DNA of 47,648 nucleotides from Actinomycetota bacterium. Lineage in GTDB: Bacteria > Actinomycetota > Geothermincolia > Fen-727 > Anoxymicrobiaceae. Positions 35,006 through 43,540 of this stretch are shown here, piece after piece. Below the pieces are notes generated by a model. It was not told where the DNA came from. It saw nothing but the letters and a program-made list of their open reading frames with translations, and searched no databases. Within the stretch, counting starts at the first letter, position 1, and every line of letters begins with the position of its first letter. The position numbers and the translations under genes are program-made. Where the stretch lies: the NCBI GenBank assembly GCA_016927325.1, contig JAFGMY010000102.1, positions 1-47,648 on the forward strand, given 5' to 3'.

Positions 35006-35821
35006 TTAGATCGGGAGGCCGGGCAAACTGGGTGTCGTGCCGAGTTCGCTTGGGTCGACTTCCGGCGCCGCGGCCGCTTCAGGGGGAAGTTCTATTGTTA
35101 CCGGCTTGTTGTAGTCTGAGTATTTCATGTCCATATCCGCGGTCATATTTCCGATCATGGGCACGTCTTTCATTTCCATCTTGACTTTTGCTTCGGTGAT
35201 ATACATAGATTTCTTGTCGATCGTAAAGACGGCGCTCATGCTCATATTCTTGATCATATCCTCGAACATGCCCATGAACTCTTCGCCCAGTTCATCGCCT
35301 AGCGCATCACTCTCGAACGCGCTCTCGAAGTATTCGCTTCCGATGGTAAACGAGACCTCATAGGACTTACCGTTCTCCGAGACCATCTTTAAATCCTCGG
35401 CGCCCTTGGACATCTTGCCTATTTCGTCGGGAGTCATCTGCGCGTATTCACCTATATCCGCCATCGGCGTCTTTACCCAGCCCATGCCGGGCATCTCCAT
35501 ATAGGTGTAGTTTCCCAGCAGGTAGAGTTCCGTATCCATGCCCATCACTGAAGTGACGATCTGCGCTTTTGGATCTTGCGGGTCCGACATGTCGGCTATC
35601 ATTTCCATCTTGATGTCCTGTTCCGCGCCGTCCATCATGTCCATCTCGTACTCACCGGTGGTTTTCATGGTGAAAGATGTTACATCCTGCATCGCGGCAC
35701 TGCTCTTGTCCAGGATGTCCGCCGTCTCGGCACTGCTTGTTCCGCCGCAGCCGGCCGTCCAGACTCCGAACGAGCCGAGGATAAGCATTAATGAAATCAA
35801 AGACGCCAGTAACTTTCTCAT
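35006..35821 (-). CDS. Lipoprotein, LppX/LolA-like fold (DUF6612-like), copy 2
   Basis: This 271-residue lipoprotein has the signal MRKLLASLISLMLILGSF and a lipobox TAGC with C25 lipidated. The mature protein begins ADILDKSSAAMQDVTSFTMKTTGEYEMDMM and ends DMKYSDYNKPVTIELPPEAA, both aligning with the neighbouring copy, so the two are duplicates that have diverged. The methionine-rich text (MDMMDGAEQDIKMEMIADMSD) is notable. AAAGGAGG stands seven bases before ATG 35821. It has its own terminator, so it is transcribed independently of copy 1. Confidence 0.87.
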   Translation of the reverse strand: MRKLLASLISLMLILGSFGVWTAGCGGTSSAETADILDKSSAAMQDVTSFTMKTTGEYEMDMMDGAEQDIKMEMIADMSDPQDPKAQIVTSVMGMDTELYLLGNYTYMEMPGMGWVKTPMADIGEYAQMTPDEIGKMSKGAEDLKMVSENGKSYEVSFTIGSEYFESAFESDALGDELGEEFMGMFEDMIKNMSMSAVFTIDKKSMYITEAKVKMEMKDVPMIGNMTADMDMKYSDYNKPVTIELPPEAAAAPEVDPSELGTTPSLPGLPI

Positions 35822-35875
35822 AAGGAACCTCCTTTAGTGTTGACTCAATTGTATCAGAATCAGAATGAGCATCTT

Positions 35876-38353
35876 TTATTCAATATTGTCCGCCGGGAAC
35901 CGGTCCGGTTTGCCTCCGGTTGAGGCGGAGTCTCTTATGCGTTGAATTACGAGCAATAAGAGCGGGACAAACAGATAAATGGAGATTGCCGCGGCGGGCT
36001 CGATTCCTGAGTCGTTGAAAAGCAGTGCCGCCACAAGCCCGGCCGTCATACCGGCCATGCCGGCCGTCAGGTAGCGATAACCCCGCCGCAGCTTCCTGAA
36101 CAGCTTGAATTTCCAGTTGAGCAACAAAGCACCGAAAACAGCCAGAAGCAGAAGCAAGCGCCAGGTGGACACAAAAGCCAGGGACCAGTTGGCGGAGAGT
36201 TTCCGCATTGCCTGGGGAAGAACCGACGATATGCCGGCTTCCCTGAAACGGCTTATGGCCCTCCCTGCGTGAGATGCCTGTTCGGGGAGTATCGACGTGA
36301 CGACGATCAGGACGGCGACGCACAGCAGCACGATTATGCCGGCCGCAAGAATCTTCTTCCAGTTGAGCGGCCTGCCTTCCAGTTTGAGCAACGTAGCCGC
36401 CGAGGCCGCCACCGCGGTAATGAGGCCTCCTACGTTTGCCCCGATTCGCGGGTAGCTGAGGAACAGGCCCATTAATATGAAAACGGTGCAGGTGAAAAGA
36501 TATCGTTTCCAGGATTTATCCAGGGTGTTTTGAAAGACCTCGCACACCAGGCAGGCGAACAACACCGATGAACCTACTATGACCCCCATGTACAGGTTTC
36601 CTATACCGTAGTACCTGCCGGCGATTATTATGTCCGATCCGAAAGCGCTCAAGGTCATCAGGGGCGAGCCCAGGAGGGGGTCGATGAGCGCGGTGAAAAG
36701 GGTTGCGCAGGAGACGAATATCATAGAGACAAACATGCCGTGTCCCGCCGTATCTTTAAAGGGCCTGGTTCCCCCCAGGGAAACAGCGGCAAGGCTGGTC
36801 AGAAGGCATATGCCGATTACCAGTGGAATCGAGCGATAGAGTGCGGCGTTGCCGAAAACCGGGTATATCAGGTATGCGAAGGGGCCGCACAGAACCATCA
36901 GGAGGGCGGTTTTCCAGAAAAGCCCATGGTTATAGACTAGATCGTCACGCAGGAAGACGCACATTATAAACAGTGAAATGAGCACCATGACTGAGATCAC
37001 GTAGAACCGGACCATCGATTTTCTGGTTGTTGATGAGGCAACGACGGTTGTTCTGAACTTCTTCATATCGCCGATATCGGTCGAGGTGGATGTTTCCGAC
37101 AGAGGCCTGCCTTCCATTTTGCCCGGGGTGTCTATGCCGAAATATTCGAGCAGCGTCGGCGCGATATCGAAATTGGAGACCACTCCCGTGCGCCTGGTTG
37201 TCGGCGACGCCAGGAGTGTCCCCGTTTTGAACCCCGGGCCGCTTATCACCAGGGGGGTCAGGAGTTCGCCCCTGGCAAGCATTTCCCGCGAGGGGGTCGG
37301 GGTACATATAATCACCATGTCTTTTGACAAATCCAGGGATTTCAGTATCTCGCCTACAGCCTGGTCGCTGTTTTTAATTGCTGCGCTTCGAGCTTCGGCC
37401 AGGGCCTTATCGGTATAATAGGAACTGCCTTCGTCCACCCTGGAGGTCTGACCGAGATCGATCACGACAAGGTCGGTCCGCGGCAGCAACATCTCGGTTT
37501 CCGAGATTATTCTCTCGTAATTGGTAGTTACGTTCGTGTGTTCGGGGTTCACTCCCGAAAGGTTCGCCGATACATTGCCGATGGGCACGATCCCGTTTTT
37601 ATCCATGGCTATGCAGGACGCTTCCCTGTGGATGGCCACCACGGAAGGATAAGCTTCAATTTCCTCCGGGGAGGGAATAAGGTCATCGGAGTACTCCTGA
37701 TCGCGGGATAGCGTGGTGTCTACGGACCTGGCCGGGGCGAGGGAGTCGGCGTTGCCAAGCAAAGCTGTAACCTTACCTTTGGATTTCAGGGTCTGTCCCA
37801 GGAGTCCCGGTTCGCTGGTCGAATAAAAATTGTCCGAGTTCCTGATCATTTCCTCAATGTATAAATTTACAACCGAACCTTCGGGCGCCTTGCGCCCGGT
37901 CCGGGAAGAGTAGATGTTCCCCGCCTTGATCTGCTCTCCCCTCGGTCCCGTCAGAAGCTCATCGTAGTTGAATGCCAGCCCGGCGTTTGAACCCGCGTTG
38001 GCCCGTCCTCCCGCGCCGATTACCAGGTAACTTCCATTGCCGTAAAAATCGCGTACAAGGCGTGCGTTCATAAGAGCGAAGCCGCCAGTGGAAATGAGTT
38101 TGAATATGTTCGGCGCATCGGTTTCGGAAAGGTCGTCGATGCCGATCCTGTCTATTACGAAAAGAACTGCTTTTCCCTTCCCGCCGGGGTTTTCATCGAC
38201 CGCTGTTCCGGGAACACCCCGGGCTGCGGCCCGGGGTGGTGAAAGAGACATGCTCATCGAAAGCACAATGAAAACAGCAAGAATAAAGACCAGTCGGAAC
38301 TTGTTCTTTCCAGCCGGGCTGATAATGCTTACTCGTGCCGTGGTTTTCTGCAT
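35876..38353 (-). CDS. Alkaline-phosphatase-superfamily ectodomain fused to a polytopic membrane domain
   Basis: This is a protein of about 825 residues. A signal/TM segment at 20-40 is followed by an extracytoplasmic phosphatase/phosphodiesterase-like domain (VLFVIDRIGIDDL..., TDLVVIDLG, VIICTPTPS, VSNFDIAPTLLEYFGI, about 60-420), as in the alkaline phosphatase superfamily. About ten TM helices then fill the C-terminal half, ending LLFNDSGIEPAAAISIYLFVPLLLLVI. The metal ligands are not all obvious, so activity is uncertain. ATG 38353 has AAAGGG upstream. The frame stays open for another 400 residues to 39580, but that extension is antisense to the lipid kinase and is not real. It may act on lipid-linked or wall polymers. 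Confidence 0.8.
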   Translation of the reverse strand: MQKTTARVSIISPAGKNKFRLVFILAVFIVLSMSMSLSPPRAAARGVPGTAVDENPGGKGKAVLFVIDRIGIDDLSETDAPNIFKLISTGGFALMNARLVRDFYGNGSYLVIGAGGRANAGSNAGLAFNYDELLTGPRGEQIKAGNIYSSRTGRKAPEGSVVNLYIEEMIRNSDNFYSTSEPGLLGQTLKSKGKVTALLGNADSLAPARSVDTTLSRDQEYSDDLIPSPEEIEAYPSVVAIHREASCIAMDKNGIVPIGNVSANLSGVNPEHTNVTTNYERIISETEMLLPRTDLVVIDLGQTSRVDEGSSYYTDKALAEARSAAIKNSDQAVGEILKSLDLSKDMVIICTPTPSREMLARGELLTPLVISGPGFKTGTLLASPTTRRTGVVSNFDIAPTLLEYFGIDTPGKMEGRPLSETSTSTDIGDMKKFRTTVVASSTTRKSMVRFYVISVMVLISLFIMCVFLRDDLVYNHGLFWKTALLMVLCGPFAYLIYPVFGNAALYRSIPLVIGICLLTSLAAVSLGGTRPFKDTAGHGMFVSMIFVSCATLFTALIDPLLGSPLMTLSAFGSDIIIAGRYYGIGNLYMGVIVGSSVLFACLVCEVFQNTLDKSWKRYLFTCTVFILMGLFLSYPRIGANVGGLITAVAASAATLLKLEGRPLNWKKILAAGIIVLLCVAVLIVVTSILPEQASHAGRAISRFREAGISSVLPQAMRKLSANWSLAFVSTWRLLLLLAVFGALLLNWKFKLFRKLRRGYRYLTAGMAGMTAGLVAALLFNDSGIEPAAAISIYLFVPLLLLVIQRIRDSASTGGKPDRFPADNIE

Positions 38354-38584
38354 CTCGTTTCCCTTTGCTGTTCTAAGTGCCGGATAAACATTTCCCATGG
38401 GAGGCTCAGTCAGTGGTAAAAGACCACCACCGGCATACCTGGATAATAATACCAGAAAGCATTTCCCGGTAACCTTTGAGTAACCGATCCACCTCCGGAG
38501 CGCCGGTGGTACCAGTCCTTGACCCGGCTTGATAAGATATACACCTGTTTTCCAGTTTCGCCAAACCGTAATCGGAGGTAACAA

Positions 38585-39502
38585 GTGACAACCGACGAGA
38601 ATTATCTGGTGGTAGTTAATCCTGTGGGACGCGGGGGAAAAGCCCTCGAGCGGGGGACATGGCTGCTTAACAAGCTGCAACACCTCGGCGTTAGCCATGA
38701 AGCAGTATTCACCGAGAAGGCCGGCCATGCCCGCGATCTCGTTTCGAACTGGAGCGATCCCGTGGATACGGTTGTGGCGGTAGGTGGTGACGGGACCGTG
38801 AACGAGGTGATAAACGGGATTATCGACTCTGGACAAAACGGCCGGAAACTCGCAGTGCTTCCAAGCGGCACCGCCGATGATTTCGCCAGAAACATGAAGA
38901 TACCCGACAACAGGGAGAAAGCGTTGAAGGCAATGCTCGGTGGAAGTGATAAGACGATAGACCTGATGCTGGTGAACGACCGCTACGCCAGCGTTACGGT
39001 AGGAATCGGACTGGATGCGGAAATCGCCCACCGCACATACAGGAGTAAAAGGTTTCGCCTTCTGGCCTACTGGTACCACGGTTTGAGCATGCTTTTCAAG
39101 CCCATACCGAGAAGCCCGCTTACAATCGATATCGGAGAGTATCACCTGAGGAACGACTTTGTGCTTATCGTAGCGGGGAACGCGGGTGACTACGGACGGT
39201 ACATGAACATGATTCCCGAAGCCCGGATGGATGATGGAGTGGTAAACCTTGTAACCGCGGACATGATGAACCGGTTCAAGGCCCTTCTTCTTTTTCTGTT
39301 GTCTTTCGCCGCCTGGCACCGATGGGCAAGGGAACTGACGTTTTACTCCGGCACGGAGATAGTGATCGAGTGCATGGAAGATGTTTACGCGCAGTTCGAC
39401 GGCGAGGTGGTAACCTATGACAAGGGCGCGGTGCTGGACATGAGAGTCACGCCGTCGGCTTTGCGGGTCAAGGTTCCCGAACAGAAAAAGAAAGGGAAGT
39501 AA
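38585..39502 (+). CDS. Diacylglycerol/lipid kinase family protein (YegS/BmrU-like)
   Basis: This 305-residue lipid kinase has VVNPVGRGGKA at the N-terminus and the nucleotide-binding motif GGDGTVNEVINGI (from G67), followed by VLPSGTADDFARNM and, near the C-terminus, YAQFDGEVV, all signatures of the DAGK catalytic family. It would phosphorylate diacylglycerol or a related lipid at the inner face of the membrane. GTG 38585 follows CGGAGGTAACAA. It is divergent from the membrane phosphatase-like gene, and the DedA gene follows after 295 bases, so a lipid/envelope theme is likely. Confidence 0.92.
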   Translation: MTTDENYLVVVNPVGRGGKALERGTWLLNKLQHLGVSHEAVFTEKAGHARDLVSNWSDPVDTVVAVGGDGTVNEVINGIIDSGQNGRKLAVLPSGTADDFARNMKIPDNREKALKAMLGGSDKTIDLMLVNDRYASVTVGIGLDAEIAHRTYRSKRFRLLAYWYHGLSMLFKPIPRSPLTIDIGEYHLRNDFVLIVAGNAGDYGRYMNMIPEARMDDGVVNLVTADMMNRFKALLLFLLSFAAWHRWARELTFYSGTEIVIECMEDVYAQFDGEVVTYDKGAVLDMRVTPSALRVKVPEQKKKGK

Positions 39503-39742
39503 TGGAGCACATTCACCACAAGAGCGCATCGGCCGCCCCGTGGCAGGCATCTCCTTTCCCCGGTGCTCTTCTTTTCTCATGGTGTTTCGACAAAGGCTTC
39601 CTGCCGGACAGGTTTGCTTATGGTGGATGCTGAAAGTTCCATGACGGCGTCATGGGACAGGGCGGTGAGTGCGGGTGGAGAAGGGGGGACCACCTCGATA
39701 TTAACGCAGTAAGGGGCGCGTTTGAGGGTCCGGGTATCTCCG

Positions 39743-39770
39743 AAAAAAAAAGGACCCTGCTGCGGGTTCC
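39743..39770 (-). terminator. Hairpin with T9 on the minus strand, no obvious gene upstream
   Basis: On the minus strand, GGAACCC pairs with GGGTCC (one bulge) around GCAGCA, followed by nine T. There is no minus-strand gene upstream on this side, so the transcript it would end is unknown. Confidence 0.4.
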
Positions 39771-39797
39771 GGGAGCGGCAATCATGTTGGCAGTGCA

Positions 39798-40571
39798 ATG
39801 AAAAACTGGTGGTACGCAAATATTCTGGCGCAGGTTACGTTCTTTGAACGGACTGTTGATTATTTCAGGCCGTTCGTGGAAGAGTGGGGATATATAACCG
39901 TCTTCGTGTTCTCATTACTGGAGCACTCCTTCATGATAGGGCTCGCTGTACCCGGCGACATGGTGCTGCTGATGGGTGCGCTTTATGCCGGGATGGGGGA
40001 GTTGAACATCTTCTGGGTCGCCGCGCTCGCGTTTATCGGCTCGGTGCTGGGAGACAACCTGGGCTACCTGATAGGCAGAAAGCTCGGCCGCCCCCTGATT
40101 GACAGGTACGGCCACGTGTTCAAGCTGAAAGCCCGTGTAATATTTGTAGAGCGCTACTTCAAAAAATACGGAGGCGCGACGGTTTTTATTGCCCGCTTTG
40201 CCTCTTTCGTGGGGACGCTCGCATCCCCGGTCGCCGGAATGTCGAGGATGGACTATAAGCAGTATTTTATTTATGAATCCCTTGGTTCGCTCGTATGGGC
40301 AATCTTGTATGGCCTGCTCGGGTTCTTCTTCGGGTCGAATATAGAGTTGATCGAACAGGTGTTCAGATACGTCGGGAACTTTCTGTTTGGCTTGTTCATT
40401 GCAGTTTGCCTGGGGGCGTATATTTATCACAGGGTCAAGGCGGCGAGAAAGCACTCCAGGGAACTGGGGGAAGTTATGGATGAGGAACTTGACTTCGAGG
40501 AAGATCTCTGCGAAGCCAACCCGGTCGTGGACCGTTTCCGCATGGTAAAAGGAAAAGACCGCGATACCTGA
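39798..40571 (+). CDS. DedA / SNARE-associated (VTT) family membrane protein
   Basis: This 257-residue integral membrane protein of the DedA family is likely a lipid or undecaprenyl-phosphate scramblase/flippase-type protein. It has the conserved 'FSLLEHSFMIGLAVPGDMVLLMGALYAG', 'GSVLGDNLGYLIGRKLG', 'FFKKYGG' style FERYFKKYGGATVFIARFASFVGTLASPVAGMSRMDYKQYF', and a hydrophobic WAILYGLLGFFFG helix; the charged 'E' and 'R' positions of the family are present. The C-terminal 50 residues are acidic and soluble. The ribosome site is weak. It is preceded by a minus-strand hairpin and converges on the response regulator gene. Confidence 0.92.
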   Translation: MKNWWYANILAQVTFFERTVDYFRPFVEEWGYITVFVFSLLEHSFMIGLAVPGDMVLLMGALYAGMGELNIFWVAALAFIGSVLGDNLGYLIGRKLGRPLIDRYGHVFKLKARVIFVERYFKKYGGATVFIARFASFVGTLASPVAGMSRMDYKQYFIYESLGSLVWAILYGLLGFFFGSNIELIEQVFRYVGNFLFGLFIAVCLGAYIYHRVKAARKHSRELGEVMDEELDFEEDLCEANPVVDRFRMVKGKDRDT

Positions 40572-40609
40572 GTTTAAGCGGAAGGTGCGACGGATGCTAT
40601 GTTGAAGTT

Positions 40610-40625
40610 AGACCGGTGCCGGTCT
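40610..40625. repeat. Inverted repeat between convergent genes
   Basis: AGACCG-GTGC-CGGTCT forms a perfect six-base stem with a four-base loop between the DedA stop and the response regulator stop. No T-run follows on either strand, so its role as a terminator is doubtful. Confidence 0.35.
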
Positions 40626-40696
40626 GAAGGCTGGGACACCGGGGTTGAATTCAGAGTATTTTGACAGGTGTTTAAGCTTTGAAACCTGGTTGCAGG

Positions 40697-41338
40697 TTAT
40701 TTGACGAGGCCGCTTCTGAGGGCGTGCGCAACCGTCTCTGTACGGTCTTTTGTTCCCAGCTTATCAAAAATGTGGGCGACATGGGTCTTGACCGTCTGCT
40801 CGCTGATCCAGAGCTCCTTGGCGATCTCCTTATTGGTGTTTCCGTCCGCCAGAAGCTGCAATACTTCCATTTCCCTGTCGGAGAGGCCATACTCCCTTGT
40901 CTGGTTCCTGGAGAGTGACACAAATTCTTTCAGGAGTTGAGCGGTTGCTTCGGGATGGAGCACCGCCTTCCCATCGTTGACCGTTACTATCGCGTCAATC
41001 AAATCATCGGTTGAAGAGCTTTTCAGCATATAACCCATGGCTCCGGATTTCACTGCTTCGTATACATAGCCTTCCTGGTCCAGCATCGTTAGTATCAATA
41101 CAGTCATTTTCGGGTATTTCTCCCTTATCTGCTGGGTCGCCTTGAGCCCGTTCATCCCGGGAAGGCTTATGTCCATAAGGATTACGTCGGGTTTTACCTT
41201 TGTGAGCATCTCAAGGGCTTCCTCGGCTGTCTCCGCTTCCGCGATCACGTCTATGGGGGAGCCCTGTTCGAATACGGCCTTCAACCCGTCGCGCACTATC
41301 TTATGGTCATCCACAATCATCGTCTTTACTTTTTTCAA
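40697..41338 (-). CDS. NarL/FixJ family two-component response regulator
   Basis: This 213-residue regulator has a receiver domain with D10/D11, phosphoacceptor D56 (ILMDISLPGMNG), T84 and K106 (YMLKSSS). A LuxR-type helix-turn-helix follows at about 150-205 (LSDREMEVLQLLADGNTNKEIAKELWISEQTVKTHVAHIFDKL). It would bind DNA as a dimer once phosphorylated. TTG 41338 overlaps the last codon and stop of the kinase gene upstream (ATTGA), with GGAGG seven bases before it, so the pair is translationally coupled. Target genes are not identifiable here. Confidence 0.95.
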   Translation of the reverse strand: MKKVKTMIVDDHKIVRDGLKAVFEQGSPIDVIAEAETAEEALEMLTKVKPDVILMDISLPGMNGLKATQQIREKYPKMTVLILTMLDQEGYVYEAVKSGAMGYMLKSSSTDDLIDAIVTVNDGKAVLHPEATAQLLKEFVSLSRNQTREYGLSDREMEVLQLLADGNTNKEIAKELWISEQTVKTHVAHIFDKLGTKDRTETVAHALRSGLVK

Positions 41339-42933
41339 TCCAGGTCCTCCAACGCAGTTTTCAGCGGTATATCAAGTGTAACCGCCGTTCCATTGCCCGG
41401 CATCGAATCGATCCTCAAGCGGCCGCCGAGGAGTTCGGCGCGCTCTCTCATTCCGGGAATTCCGAGGTTCCGTGTTTCCCCCTTGACCAGCCTTTCGATA
41501 AAGCCCTTTCCGTCGTCGGATATTGAAAGGAGAAACCTGTCGGGATTAGCGTCGATTTCCACCGTGGTTCGGGCGGCGTCGGCGTGCTTCTCAACGTTGT
41601 TCAGCGCTTCCTGGGTAATCCTGAACAGATTGACGCTGGCGTCCTTCGAAAGAGGCGGCAGCTCGTCGCTCATCAGCAGGCATGTCTGTATATTGTTTCT
41701 CAGCCCGAAGTCCTTGAGCAGGGATTCGAGCGCAATGGGCAGGCCTATATCCTCGAGATAAAGGGGGCGTATTCCGTGAAGGATATCGCGAAGCTCCTTG
41801 ATATTATCGGTAAGGTTTTTCTCGACAACATCGAGTTCTTCTTTCGCGCCGGGGTATTTAGCGGACCATTTCTTTCCCAGAGCCTGGAGCTGATATGATA
41901 TACCAACGAGCGATTGTACTATCCCGTCGTGGATATCAGCGGCCAGTCTGCTCCGTTCTCTTTCCTGGGCGGTTATCATCTGGTGGAGCAGGTGCTGCCT
42001 GATAGCTTCATCCTCCATCACGTTATCGTGCAGACGGGCCCTCATTACCGCTGAAGCCACCTGGTTCGCGATCGTGGAAAGGAGGTCCCACTCTCCTGCC
42101 GAAGAGCCGACGCTGGACCTGCCCCCGATAATTATCGCCCCCAGGTAGTTGCCGCGTTCCACGAGCGGCATAACATAACCATCGGTTATGTCCTCCGGGT
42201 TATTGAAGAGTTTCGTGAGTTTATGCTCCTGAAGATCGCCGAGAAGAAGTGGTTGATTTCCCCTTGAGAAGGTTTCCTTGAGTTTCTGGCTGGTGTTCTG
42301 ATACTTAACATTCCGGGCTTCAGACAGCTGTCCCTCGGGTTTGCCGATATGGGTGAAAAGGTAAAGGGATGGAGCGTCTTTGTCGTGGAGAAGTATCGCG
42401 CAGAAGGGAAGCTCCAGCAGAATAGTGAGCTTCCTGGCGACCCCCCGCAGAAGGTCTTTCACTTCGGTGGCCGACAACAGGAGGTCGGATATCTGTTTGA
42501 GCGTATAGAGTTGAATTCTTTCGATAGTATCTTTTCGCTCTTTAACAAGCCTTTCTCTTGCTTCCGGCTTCAACGCGCTTCTAATGGCATCTATGAGCAC
42601 GGAAGGGCTGAAAGGTTTGGTAATATACTTGACCGCACCGGTGCTCAAACCTCTGAGCTGGTCTTTCTCGGCCACTTTCGCGGTCACCATCACCACCGGA
42701 ATTTCGTTAAGGTCCGGTTTGGAGTTGATGAAGTCGAGGACGTCCCAACCGCTGATCTTGGGGAGCATTATATCGAGTACGACACAGTCGGGAACCTCTT
42801 TCTCCAGCAGATCAATCGCGCTTTCCCCGTCATATGCCTTGAATACGAACATACCTTCGAGTTCGAGGTTCAGCGCGATAATCTTGAGAATTTCCCGATC
42901 GTCTTCGACAACAAGGATTCTTGGCTTGTCCAT
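41335..42933 (-). CDS. REC-GAF-HisKA_3 sensor histidine kinase (NarL-type pair)
   Basis: This is a 532-residue soluble kinase with an N-terminal receiver (D54 in VVLDIMLPKISG, K in YITKPFS), a GAF domain (about 145-310, LLLSATEVKDLLRGVARKLTILLELPFCAILL...), then HisKA_3 with phosphoacceptor H335 in RSRLAADIHDGIVQSLVGISYQL. A HATPase_c follows, with EALNNVEKHADAARTTVEI and ISDDGKGF. Carrying the receiver at the N-terminus means it receives phosphate as well as giving it, which links it to another kinase. ATG 42933 follows AAGGGG. The cognate regulator gene overlaps its 3' end. The absence of TM helices means the signal is cytoplasmic. Confidence 0.94.
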   Translation of the reverse strand: MDKPRILVVEDDREILKIIALNLELEGMFVFKAYDGESAIDLLEKEVPDCVVLDIMLPKISGWDVLDFINSKPDLNEIPVVMVTAKVAEKDQLRGLSTGAVKYITKPFSPSVLIDAIRSALKPEARERLVKERKDTIERIQLYTLKQISDLLLSATEVKDLLRGVARKLTILLELPFCAILLHDKDAPSLYLFTHIGKPEGQLSEARNVKYQNTSQKLKETFSRGNQPLLLGDLQEHKLTKLFNNPEDITDGYVMPLVERGNYLGAIIIGGRSSVGSSAGEWDLLSTIANQVASAVMRARLHDNVMEDEAIRQHLLHQMITAQERERSRLAADIHDGIVQSLVGISYQLQALGKKWSAKYPGAKEELDVVEKNLTDNIKELRDILHGIRPLYLEDIGLPIALESLLKDFGLRNNIQTCLLMSDELPPLSKDASVNLFRITQEALNNVEKHADAARTTVEIDANPDRFLLSISDDGKGFIERLVKGETRNLGIPGMRERAELLGGRLRIDSMPGNGTAVTLDIPLKTALEDLD

Positions 42934-43217
42934 AAGCGGGAACCCCTTCTTCTTTAGAGAGCCATGAACAGTTTAACTGAAAAAACAGGTTCTCTTCCAG
43001 CACTTAATCAAATCCCCTTGACACCAACGTTATTCAAGCAATTCAGCGGAATTCCTGCCTGTAAAACATTAACTTCTCATGTTCCAGAAACTGGTAATCC
43101 AACGGGTTTATCCGCCGTCATGGAAATAATGGGTCCTGGTTCCATACGGTACCCCGGCTTCATCCCGTTGTGGTCTGGCAACCAGGCGCTAACCGTGTTC
43201 GCTTGATCGTGGTTCAA

Positions 43218-43226
43218 TGTTATAAT
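43218..43226 (+). promoter_or_regulatory. Extended -10 promoter of tRNA-Gly
   Basis: TGTTATAAT gives a perfect TATAAT box with the TGn extension. It stands 28 bases before the tRNA; no strong -35 box is visible. Confidence 0.55.
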
Positions 43227-43254
43227 TCTGTCAGATCGAAGGTGGCGATATTCA

Positions 43255-43330
43255 GCGGGAATAGCTCAGTTGGTAGAGCGCAAGCTTCCCAAGCTTGAGG
43301 TCGCGGGTTCGAGCCCCGTTTCCCGCTCCA
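43255..43330 (+). tRNA. tRNA-Gly (anticodon CCC)
   Basis: The gene has a full cloverleaf: acceptor GCGGGAA/TTCCCGC, D-arm AGCTCAGTTGGTAGAGC, anticodon stem CAAGC/GCTTG with loop TTCCCAA (anticodon CCC), T-arm with GGTTCGAGCC, and encoded CCA at 43328-43330. A decayed copy of its last 20 bases is found 210 bases downstream. Confidence 0.95.
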
Positions 43331-43394
43331 GCCATCGTGCTTAACCCCGGTGTCCCAGGATGTGCAACTTTCACAAAATAGAAATGCACCACAT

Positions 43395-43514
43395 GGCTCC
43401 GGTCATTCTTTCCGTGTAATGAAAACGCAAACCGCAAGACGCGACCCCTTTTTTGGCTCCGGTCATTCTTTCCGTGTAATGAAAACGCAAACCGCAAGAC
43501 GCGACCCCTTTTTT
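43395..43514. repeat. Perfect tandem duplication of a 60-bp unit downstream of tRNA-Gly
   Basis: Bases 43395-43454 and 43455-43514 are identical. Each starts GGCTCCGGTCATTC and ends GCGACCCCTTTTTT; an inner TCATT/AATGA pairing could form a small hairpin. With the tRNA-end copy that follows, it looks like the scar of a mobile element. The ACGCGACCCC end is reminiscent of flanks of IS200-like/REP-associated transposases, from memory only. Confidence 0.9.
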
Positions 43515-43520
43515 AATCGC

Positions 43521-43540
43521 GAGCCGTGTTTCCCGCTCCA
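43521..43540 (+). repeat. Partial copy of tRNA-Gly 3' end
   Basis: GAGCCGTGTTTCCCGCTCCA matches tRNA positions 43311-43330 at 18 of 20 bases. Upstream TCGC also matches if six bases are deleted. This is an attachment-site-like direct repeat. Confidence 0.75.

Noticed and set aside
38354-39580. 400-residue N-terminal extension of the membrane phosphatase frame
   Set aside because: It is exactly antisense to the lipid kinase, has low-complexity His/Val/Arg text and no family motif. The ATG at 38353 has its own ribosome site and starts a signal/TM segment.
39577-39819. 80-residue minus-strand frame between the lipid kinase and dedA
   Set aside because: It spans the hairpin and T-run at 39743-39770 and has no start signal.
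42964-43206. 80-residue frame before tRNA-Gly
   Set aside because: It lacks a ribosome site and its text shows no domain pattern. It occupies the region where the kinase and tRNA promoters should be.
43395-43514. CRISPR-like array
   Set aside because: The two copies are directly adjacent with no spacers, and there are only two units.
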